From NCBI RefSeq assembly GCF_003957295.1, contig NZ_RQPJ01000014.1, forward strand, positions 70,060 to 134,059: a stretch of 64,000 bases of DNA, written 5' to 3'. Origin of the DNA: Arenibacter aquaticus (GTDB lineage Bacteria > Bacteroidota > Bacteroidia > Flavobacteriales > Flavobacteriaceae). This document shows positions 37,480 to 44,221 of this stretch, in pieces. The number at the start of each line of letters is the position of its first letter. The stretch's first letter is position 1. The position numbers and the translations under genes were made by a program. The notes under the pieces were generated by a model. The model did no database searches and had not been told where the DNA came from. It saw only the letters and a list, made by a program, of their open reading frames with translations.

Positions 37480-37764
37480 ATGAAAATTTATTATCGCTTA
37501 CTAACGGAATTTAAACGGGAACAAACAGGATATTCCACCATTGCCATTATAGGCCAAAGCTGCATAGGATCTGTTGCCGCTATGATGTTGCTTATGAACC
37601 ACATACCAACTGCAGTTAAGTTTACATTTCTTTTTTTAATCACTATATTTTGCATGGCCTACAACGCTGCCGTATTGGCACAATTAAAAACAAAAACAAC
37701 CTTTAACATATTACTTTTGAGTGTCCTTTTCAGTATCTTAACCATTATAGCAAATCTTATTTGA
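37480..37764 (+). CDS. Small membrane protein in the NO-stress operon
   Basis: A 94-residue protein with three predicted transmembrane helices (about residues 20-40, 46-66 and 72-92) after a short positively charged N-terminus (LLTEFKREQTG). It lies 19 bp after the hemerythrin gene and its last codons run into the start of the ferredoxin gene. I do not recognise the family. The position suggests a membrane partner for the neighbouring redox proteins, but no motif supports a specific role. Confidence 0.7.
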   Translation: MKIYYRLLTEFKREQTGYSTIAIIGQSCIGSVAAMMLLMNHIPTAVKFTFLFLITIFCMAYNAAVLAQLKTKTTFNILLLSVLFSILTIIANLI

Positions 37765-37769
37765 AAATA

Positions 37770-38114
37770 ATGAAACCAAACCATTACGCCATTAGCTATA
37801 TAGACGAATTTGGGGACATCCAAGACGCCAGCTTTACGCACAATGAATACCACAATCTAATGGAGTTACTTTTTGACAAATATCTGCAGGAGTGGGGAGA
37901 TTGTAAAGGCAGGGCCTGGTGCGGCACCTGTCATATTCAAATAATAGCAGGCCATACGAGTTCTAAGATATCCGATGATGAGAAGCACACGCTTTCCAAA
38001 TTGGATAGCAGCAATGCCAACAGCCGCCTAGCCTGTCAAATTCCAATTAATGCCGAGTTACATCAGATGGCTTTTAAAGTGATCTCTGAAAATGATTACG
38101 GATCATATAAATAG
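37770..38114 (+). CDS. 2Fe-2S ferredoxin-like protein
   Basis: About 114 residues from the ATG at 37770; an in-frame TTG at 37761 would overlap the previous stop. The cluster motif GDCKGRAWCGTC (C-x5-C-x2-C) plus a distant Cys in SRLACQIPI is the plant-type 2Fe-2S ferredoxin pattern. It could donate electrons to the hemerythrin, haemoglobin or dioxygenase proteins around it. No reductase is encoded nearby. The reading is secure for the fold and inferred for partners. Confidence 0.82.
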   Translation: MKPNHYAISYIDEFGDIQDASFTHNEYHNLMELLFDKYLQEWGDCKGRAWCGTCHIQIIAGHTSSKISDDEKHTLSKLDSSNANSRLACQIPINAELHQMAFKVISENDYGSYK

Positions 38115-38250
38115 GTGCATTAATAAACTAAAAAACAATAAAATGGAAGTGCATTACAGGTTTCTATATCCTAGTTTTAAATAGGCCTATAGTGCAAATA
38201 AAACAAACCCAGTATTAATACCGTATTCCACAGGAATAGTTATAAAACAT
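38115..38250. other. Short gap before the truncated haemoglobin gene
   Basis: 136 bp, A+T-rich, with a 10-bp palindrome ATAGGCCTAT at 38182-38191 and a very short frame (MEVHYRFLYPSFK) of no clear value. Confidence 0.3.
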
Positions 38251-38649
38251 ATGTTGTTAAAATCAGAAATAAAAGAGAGAAAGGATATTAAACTACTAGT
38301 GGTTAATTTCTATGCCAAGATTAGGGAACACCAAATATTGGGTCCCATATTTAATGGTATCATAACGGACTGGGACAGTCATTTGGAGCTGTTGACCGAT
38401 TTTTGGGAGAGTCAACTTTTATTGGAGCGAAAATATAGGGGCAACCCCATTGCCGTGCACCAAGAGGTAGACAGGAAGATGGACCATGGCATTACCCCAG
38501 AGCATTTTGGCCTGTGGCTCAACGAGTGGTTTGCTACTATAGATGAACTTTTTGACGGAGAGGTAGCTTGGATTGCCAAAAACAGGGCTCAGAAAATGTC
38601 CACTATGTTATATATACAGATTTACCAGCATCGGAATAAGGAAAATTAG
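38251..38649 (+). CDS. Group III truncated haemoglobin
   Basis: A 132-residue 2-over-2 globin of the group III (P/Ctb-like) class. It has the GPIFNGIITDWDSHLELLTDFWES helix pattern, a compact E-F region, and a proximal-His segment HGITPEHFGLWLNEWF typical of the class. Group III globins such as Campylobacter Ctb are induced by NO and modulate oxygen or NO chemistry. It is the last gene of the rightward N-oxide set, and its stop overlaps the stop of the leftward nos-operon membrane gene by 4 bp. Confidence 0.92.
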   Translation: MLLKSEIKERKDIKLLVVNFYAKIREHQILGPIFNGIITDWDSHLELLTDFWESQLLLERKYRGNPIAVHQEVDRKMDHGITPEHFGLWLNEWFATIDELFDGEVAWIAKNRAQKMSTMLYIQIYQHRNKEN

Positions 38650-39863
38650 CAAGAAGACTTGGTTTCCTGCCCCTTGGATGTCCAAAGAATGACCATCAAG
38701 GAGATTGGGATTAATAAACTGCCCACTGCCAACACATCACTATATCCTTCTATCAACCCCCAGCCCAACCAAGCAGCAGTCCCTCTATAAAAAATAAGCA
38801 GCTCTGTAATTACAAAACCTGTGAAATACACTCTTAAACCCGTTTTGGAAAGCTTTATCATTTTGTAATAATCCAAAAAGAAGAACAACCCCAAACTTAC
38901 AACACCTAAAAAGGTCCAGTGCAAATAGCCTATAGTAAAATCCAGAATTGTAGTGGACAAACTGGCAAAATAGGGTAACGCTGTTAACAACTGCAACAAC
39001 ATTTTTACAATCAGCAATACGCTTACCAATTTTAAGCTACTGTATTGTGTTGGTGACAATCGGGACTTTAACAACTGCCTATTTTTAAAACAGACCCGGA
39101 ACAGTAACCCAAACCCGAGCAGTTGCAAAAGGGCTCCTAGCCCGCCCATAATATAAAACACCGGTCCGGGTGCCGTCCACAAGGTGGAGAGAAAAAAACT
39201 CAATACAATACCAAGACCGGTACATCGGAAAAAGAACCTAGACCTCTTGTCGGAAACCACTATTCCTACCTCCTGCAATAAATAGAACAGCAATCCTGCC
39301 AAGGCCATTACCATCCATCCATTATACTGAAAATGCAAGTAGAAATAAATGGCCAATCGGTACCAAATAGATTCCGGTCCCAATACCGTCATTATCCCAC
39401 CTAGGGCCCATGGACCAATACTGGAACTCACCATAAACAAAAGTGCTATCCGTATACAACGATAGGCCAGGGAATCCTTTGTTCGCTGTGGAACGTTTTT
39501 TATAAAAAAGGCAGTAAACCAATAAGATGCCACCAAGAACATGGAAGAAAATATTATAGAAAATAAAGCGTATCCCTGAAAAGGAAAGGACAACAACATT
39601 CCCAGTAAACACAACTGTGTAAACCAAAATATTTTGCCATACCGGCTCTTTAGCCCCGCCCCGTGCAAATAAAGGTAATACAACAGTGTTGTTAAGGCAA
39701 CATATACCCAACCTAGCAAAGCTATATGGGAATGGGTATGAACTATAAATCGGTAATTTACAGGTATTGGTACCACCACAAACATCCTTAACAGCACACC
39801 AAGTAGTGCAGCCAATAAAAAATAGCCAAGTGACACCTTTATTTGAGACCTAATGCCTAACAC
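38646..39863 (-). CDS. Haem-copper-oxidase/NnrS-like polytopic membrane protein, last gene of the nos operon
   Basis: A 405-residue protein with about 12 transmembrane helices. Near residue 40, HTHSHIALLGWVY resembles both the H-x-H-S-x2-A-L-G-W helix of cbb3-type subunit I and the HAHEM-type motif of NnrS. Further helices carry single histidines: FYLHFQYNGWMVMAL around residue 180 and GYLHWTFLGVVSLGL around residue 320. It has the length of NnrS (about 400) and is shorter than catalytic subunit I proteins, and it lacks an obvious HH copper pair. It lies 30 bp after nosY on the same strand. A haem- or copper-binding role in N-oxide metabolism is likely; catalysis is not shown. Confidence 0.65.
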   Translation of the reverse strand: MLGIRSQIKVSLGYFLLAALLGVLLRMFVVVPIPVNYRFIVHTHSHIALLGWVYVALTTLLYYLYLHGAGLKSRYGKIFWFTQLCLLGMLLSFPFQGYALFSIIFSSMFLVASYWFTAFFIKNVPQRTKDSLAYRCIRIALLFMVSSSIGPWALGGIMTVLGPESIWYRLAIYFYLHFQYNGWMVMALAGLLFYLLQEVGIVVSDKRSRFFFRCTGLGIVLSFFLSTLWTAPGPVFYIMGGLGALLQLLGFGLLFRVCFKNRQLLKSRLSPTQYSSLKLVSVLLIVKMLLQLLTALPYFASLSTTILDFTIGYLHWTFLGVVSLGLFFFLDYYKMIKLSKTGLRVYFTGFVITELLIFYRGTAAWLGWGLIEGYSDVLAVGSLLIPISLMVILWTSKGQETKSSC

Positions 39864-39893
39864 AAATCTTTTGGAACTATTGCTAAGGTACTA

Positions 39894-40676
39894 TTAAAAA
39901 TCCTTTCTTTTTGCAATATGCCCCAAACGCCATATGGGAAGTACCGTCCATAGCAGCAGCATACATATAGAGATGACAAGGCCCAAACCCGTACCAAAAA
40001 ATTGTTTAAAAATAGCTCCTGTGTACCCTAAAAGCGCAGAGATATCCAGTTTTAACAAAATCAAGGTCCTTGAAAGATCAATAGGGTTAAACATTGTTGC
40101 GGCCAAGGAAAGGCTATCCAATGGATATTCTTCAAAAACAATAAGGGACATTAAAAAAAGGCCGTCATAGATAACCGCTAAAAACAGCCAAGCCAATACC
40201 GCATATCCAAAACCCTTTATTTTGTTCTCATTGGACAATGCAATATTGAAGGCCAAGGCTGTAAAGATCAAGGTTAAAAATGCCCCTGTAATCAGTAGCA
40301 ATGAGAAATCCCAAATGGCATTACTTTGGAAGAGACCATATAAAACAAAGGGAATACCCAAACCTAGAACCAAACTCATAGTTAACGAACCGGCCACGCC
40401 AAGGTACTGTCCCAAAAAAATAGAGGATCGTTTTATGGGCTGCGCCAAGAGGAGCTCTGTAAATTCCTTGGAATTGTAGTAATACATTACACCAAAAATG
40501 GTTCCTATTAAAGGTACCAGAACAATAATAACATTCATTAAGGTGATTACTGCCTTGGACAACTCATTGTTTAAAAACAACAATACAAATCCCAGCAACA
40601 GATAGAAGAGAAAGTAGACATAACTCCATCTACTTCGCATAAGGTCATAAAAGCTATATTTTAATATTTTAATCAT
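39894..40676 (-). CDS. nosY: NosY, ABC transporter permease for NosZ maturation
   Basis: A 260-residue integral membrane protein with six predicted helices and the EFTELLLAQPIKRSSIFLGQYLG motif typical of ABC-2-type permeases of the NosY/GldF kind. With NosF it forms the ATP-driven complex that NosD docks onto to supply copper and sulphur for the CuZ centre. Its start overlaps the end of nosF by 8 bp, showing translational coupling. Confidence 0.93.
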   Translation of the reverse strand: MIKILKYSFYDLMRSRWSYVYFLFYLLLGFVLLFLNNELSKAVITLMNVIIVLVPLIGTIFGVMYYYNSKEFTELLLAQPIKRSSIFLGQYLGVAGSLTMSLVLGLGIPFVLYGLFQSNAIWDFSLLLITGAFLTLIFTALAFNIALSNENKIKGFGYAVLAWLFLAVIYDGLFLMSLIVFEEYPLDSLSLAATMFNPIDLSRTLILLKLDISALLGYTGAIFKQFFGTGLGLVISICMLLLWTVLPIWRLGHIAKRKDF

Positions 40677-41379
40677 GATGGTTGTAGGTTGATATGGCCG
40701 CTATGGCATGTTCAAAAGTAGTTTCTTCTGTTTTGGTCTTTAGTTGCTCTATACTCCCCTTAAAGTAAATTTTACCTTCCAGGAGATACACCACCTCATC
40801 GGAAACCTCCTCAACAAATTGCATAATATGGGAAGTAATCAAAAAGGTTTTTCCTTTGGCCTTTTCCTTAAAAATAAGCTCTTTAAGATGTATTAGTGCT
40901 AAGGGATCCAATCCTGTGGTTGGTTCGTCCAAGACAATTAGGGGGCTATTAAACATAAAGGTGAGTACAATATTTACTTTTTGCTTGGTTCCCCCTGATA
41001 GATTACTCAGTTTTTTATCTAAAAAAGGTTCCAATCCAAAAAGTGCAATAAGGTTTTCTTCCTCACTGGGTTTTTGTCGTATATCCTTTATCATGGCGAT
41101 TAATTCCCTAACTTTTAGATTGCCCGGGAAATTGGCAATTTGGGGCAGGTAATTTATCTCCTGACGATATTTCCACTTATTTTTTATGGTAGTATTAAGC
41201 ACGGATATACTCCCTTCATTGGGGATCACCATTCCCAGAATGGCCTTGATGAGCGTAGTCTTACCAGAACCATTGGGACCGAGTATGGCAAAAATCCCCC
41301 CTTGGTCTATAGTAAGGTCCAGACCAGATAGCACCTGGTTTTTTCCAAATTTCTTATATAGGTTTTCAACGTGTATCAT
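40669..41379 (-). CDS. nosF: NosF, ABC transporter ATP-binding protein
   Basis: A 236-residue ABC ATPase: Walker A GPNGSGKTT, the Q-loop NYLPQIANFPGNLKVREL, signature LSGGTKQKV, Walker B PLIVLDEPTTGLDP and a switch His in LITSHIMQFVEE. It powers the NosDFY complex that completes the tetranuclear CuZ site. It overlaps nosY by 8 bp and nosD by 4 bp. Confidence 0.95.
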   Translation of the reverse strand: MIHVENLYKKFGKNQVLSGLDLTIDQGGIFAILGPNGSGKTTLIKAILGMVIPNEGSISVLNTTIKNKWKYRQEINYLPQIANFPGNLKVRELIAMIKDIRQKPSEEENLIALFGLEPFLDKKLSNLSGGTKQKVNIVLTFMFNSPLIVLDEPTTGLDPLALIHLKELIFKEKAKGKTFLITSHIMQFVEEVSDEVVYLLEGKIYFKGSIEQLKTKTEETTFEHAIAAISTYNHHD

Positions 41380-42614
41380 TTAAATTTATGCATTAAGGGT
41401 TTTGCATCCACTAGCTCATCTGGCGTAAAGACTGGGGATACTTTCTCGGAAAAATCAATAATATCCATAAATAAACTACGCAGGAGAATTATGGTTTCCG
41501 GAGTCCGGTTTACGATATAGGAAAATAGCTTAACAGGCCTATAGGGCACATCCCCTTCCCCATTCTTATCCAGGTCATAGCCGGTGTAATTACTCCAATA
41601 GTTCTGTTCAAAAATATTGTCGTTCAATTTGCTGTTATAAGCTAGATCAAAGGAATTGTACATAAAATTGTTGTTCACAAAGGAATTGGTATAACATGCC
41701 CCACGTACCTTAATGGCCCATCCGTTATTTATAAAATTATTCCTTAAATAATTTATTCTATTAGACCCTTCAATGCTGATACCAACTGTATTCTCCTCAA
41801 AAGTATTGCCTATAATTTCGGCATCATTAATCTCTTTTAACAACACCCCAAAGGAAGCGGCACCCCAATTCTTTTTAAAAACATTCCCCAACATCTTAAT
41901 CCTTTTGGAAAACATTACAGCAACCCCGGCCCCATTGTTCTCAAAGGTATTGTCCTTGTACACATCATCATTGGAAAACATAAAGTGTAGACCATATCTA
42001 AGATTATCCGAACTAATATTGTTCTCTATGGTAATATTGTCCGAGAATTCCAGATAAATACCATCGCGCACATGCTGCACAATATTACGTTCTACCACTA
42101 TGTTATTGGAATACCACAATTGTATGCCATTGCCAGAATTGTACTCGTCCACGGCATCGCCAATAATCTTGTTATGATATACTCTTCCATTTTTAGCTTT
42201 TTCTAAGTATATCCCAAAAAATAACTTCTCCAATACCACGTTTTGGATGAGAAAGTTCTCACTTTCCACTACCCTAATCGCCGCATAGTCTGCCGTATAA
42301 CTAGTTCCTACATTGATAATAAAAAGTCCCTCTATAGTTACATTATCGCTTAGGATAGTGATTATCTCTCCCTGATCCTCCCCGTCTATAATTGGATAAT
42401 CTTCCCCTTTTATGGTCAAGGGTTTATTAATCTGTATATTAAATTCGCGATAGGTCCCTTTTTTCACCAAAATGGTGTCATAATCGGCAGACAGCATAAC
42501 GGCCCTTTTTATGGATGTTACGGTACAACTGGAGCAAACGCTAATGGTTTCTGCCCGCATATTATGGACCAAAAGCAGTGCCGGCATTAGAAAAAGAAGG
42601 CGTTTAAATTTCAT
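41376..42614 (-). CDS. nosD: NosD, periplasmic copper-site maturation protein
   Basis: A 412-residue protein with a signal peptide (residues 1-21, MKFKRLLFLMPALLLVHNMRA) and a right-handed parallel beta-helix built of CASH-type repeats (NNIVVERNIVQ, DNITIENNISS, NDVYKDNTFE and so on), the NosD pattern. It binds copper and passes it to NosZ with NosFY and NosL. Length is normal for NosD. The start directly abuts the cupin gene's stop. Confidence 0.94.
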   Translation of the reverse strand: MKFKRLLFLMPALLLVHNMRAETISVCSSCTVTSIKRAVMLSADYDTILVKKGTYREFNIQINKPLTIKGEDYPIIDGEDQGEIITILSDNVTIEGLFIINVGTSYTADYAAIRVVESENFLIQNVVLEKLFFGIYLEKAKNGRVYHNKIIGDAVDEYNSGNGIQLWYSNNIVVERNIVQHVRDGIYLEFSDNITIENNISSDNLRYGLHFMFSNDDVYKDNTFENNGAGVAVMFSKRIKMLGNVFKKNWGAASFGVLLKEINDAEIIGNTFEENTVGISIEGSNRINYLRNNFINNGWAIKVRGACYTNSFVNNNFMYNSFDLAYNSKLNDNIFEQNYWSNYTGYDLDKNGEGDVPYRPVKLFSYIVNRTPETIILLRSLFMDIIDFSEKVSPVFTPDELVDAKPLMHKFK

Positions 42615-42910
42615 TATCGAATAATCAAAAATTTAGAATTTTGAACTGCAGATACCCAATGAGGCTCCTCTTTGGGGAAACTAAAGTGCTGCTGCCTACC
42701 TATAGAAAAAGATCTATTGTTGATATGAAATGTAATTTCTCCTTCCAAAACAATTAATTGGGCATCCTTTGGGGAAGTGTGCTCTGGAAAAACAGCATCT
42801 TTTTCCAAACTAACACTTAGAATCTCAAAAGCCTCTGACTTCACCCATTTCTGCAGTTGCAATTGATTATATTCTTGATTTTCTATTTGCTGGTTTAGGT
42901 TGTACATCAT
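42614..42910 (-). CDS. Small cupin protein in the nos operon
   Basis: A 98-residue single-domain cupin. The barrel motif is FPEHTSPKDAQLIVLEGEITFHIN, with the first-motif His (PEHTSP) present and a late PHW in the second half (EEPHWVSAVQN). It shares one base with the end of the nosD start region and lies between nosL and nosD, so it belongs to the operon. Small cupins occur in some flavobacterial nos clusters; no function is known. A metal-binding or ligand-sensing role is only possible. Confidence 0.75.
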   Translation of the reverse strand: MMYNLNQQIENQEYNQLQLQKWVKSEAFEILSVSLEKDAVFPEHTSPKDAQLIVLEGEITFHINNRSFSIGRQQHFSFPKEEPHWVSAVQNSKFLIIR

Positions 42911-42992
42911 TATTTATAACTATTAAAAACTAAAATGTTCAGTGAAATTGCCCAGTGGGCCAAAATTATGGAGCAATCCGAATTTTTGGGCC

Positions 42993-43436
42993 CTAGTAGC
43001 TTAACCAATGGAATCTTGATTTTAACTGTTCCCAATTCAGTACTTCGCCCTTATGTTGTTCCTTTGCTTTGGATGCCGCCGTTTGGGTTTCAAAGGCCGT
43101 TAAAAATTCCCCCATCGGACTTGGAATACCGGAACTTATTAAAAAGCTTGCCTTAGTTGCATCAATCAATTTTCCAGGCTGTCCATAGTCGTTTACTAAA
43201 AAAAGGGCAATTTTCTGTTGTTCTATATCCTTAACATGATTCATCATACACTCACTGGAATCAAACTTAAAGACCTTACCTTTCTTGGTGACTATTTCTG
43301 CCGCATGCTGTTGGTCTACAATAGTCATACTACAAAAGTGACAACCATCGGATCCATAATCAATAGGTTTTGGTCCCCTATTACAAGACGAGAACGATAT
43401 CAACAATAAAAACAATACTATTTTTAAGTTTTCCAT
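42993..43436 (-). CDS. nosL: NosL, copper chaperone lipoprotein
   Basis: About 147 residues from the ATG at 43434-43436, which opens a proper lipoprotein signal (LFLLLISFSSC). The conserved GSDGCHFCSMTIVD (C-x2-C-x-M) holds the copper ligands of NosL, and DSSECMMNH follows. NosL delivers Cu(I) to NosD and NosZ. The frame stays open upstream to 43505, but the extra residues lack signal character and overlap the previous gene. Confidence 0.93.
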   Translation of the reverse strand: MENLKIVLFLLLISFSSCNRGPKPIDYGSDGCHFCSMTIVDQQHAAEIVTKKGKVFKFDSSECMMNHVKDIEQQKIALFLVNDYGQPGKLIDATKASFLISSGIPSPMGEFLTAFETQTAASKAKEQHKGEVLNWEQLKSRFHWLSY

Positions 43437-43471
43437 ACTTTTATAATTAGTTAATGGGGATTGGCCTTTAC

Positions 43472-44092
43472 TCATTGTTTTTCTGCATCCTGACCATTCT
43501 TCCACCCTAGGTAGGAAGCAACCAAGGTAAGGGTCATTCCAAGGAACATCATATAGGCACCTATACTAGGGAGGGAGGTAACATCAAAATTCAACATTTC
43601 TTGATTTCCAAAAAGAGGTGGCTTATAGGTCATAGGGGTACCATCTAAATTGGTCACTTTTATTATGGCATGTGGATCTAGGTTGGAACCATAATCCGTG
43701 AGCCATTCATTAAAGTCGTACATACCTAAAACACCTAAAACAGACATCAAAACAAACCATCCCAAGAACAATTTATAGCTCACTTTTTCAAAAAAACCCA
43801 ATAGTCCTATAAGTACTCCAAGGACCACCATTCCGATGATAACCTTTGGAAAAACATTAAATTCCCACATTTCTCCAGGTTTTGGTATGGTCTTCATTCC
43901 AATATAATGATTTAATCCATCTATATTCTGTAAATCAAATTCAGAGACACCTTTAATTCCAGTAATGTGAATATTCATGCCCAAGGGTTCTGGATATTGA
44001 GGGGCCCCCAACATAATATTCCATAAAGGAAAGGCGAACAAACCCAATAAAAGTAAGGGAGCAATAATCATTATTAAACTTGCATTTTTCAT
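43472..44092 (-). CDS. Membrane protein conserved beside nosZ (NosB-like position)
   Basis: A 206-residue protein with about four transmembrane helices (residues 5-25, 83-103, 108-128 and 180-200) and a long periplasmic-looking loop after the first helix containing GLNHYIGMKTIPKPGEMWEF, rich in His and Met. It is the first gene after nosZ, behind a terminator-like hairpin. In clade II nos clusters an unknown membrane protein (NosB in Wolinella) usually sits directly after nosZ, so this is the positional equivalent; similarity to NosB itself cannot be tested here. Confidence 0.75.
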   Translation of the reverse strand: MKNASLIMIIAPLLLLGLFAFPLWNIMLGAPQYPEPLGMNIHITGIKGVSEFDLQNIDGLNHYIGMKTIPKPGEMWEFNVFPKVIIGMVVLGVLIGLLGFFEKVSYKLFLGWFVLMSVLGVLGMYDFNEWLTDYGSNLDPHAIIKVTNLDGTPMTYKPPLFGNQEMLNFDVTSLPSIGAYMMFLGMTLTLVASYLGWKNGQDAEKQ

Positions 44093-44164
44093 TTCTTATC
44101 GTCATTTCGTTATTAACAAACCAAAAAATGTATTGGATGGTTGCCCTTTTCTTCAACTTGTTAA

Positions 44165-44198
44165 AAAAGCGGGCAGATTTTAAACCTCACCCGCTTTT
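44165..44198 (-). terminator. Terminator-like hairpin between nosZ and downstream nos genes
   Basis: AAAAGCGGG (44165-44173) pairs perfectly with CCCGCTTTT (44190-44198). Read leftward it ends in a T-run 24 bp beyond the nosZ stop. It would let most transcripts stop after nosZ and a minority continue into the accessory genes. Confidence 0.75.
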
Positions 44199-44221
44199 CA
44201 ATTAACATAAAATAAACAAGG

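Noticed and set aside
38646..39863. A standard NO reductase (NorB)
   Set aside because: It is too short and lacks the paired HH and glutamates of NorB; only the HxH-type helix is similar.
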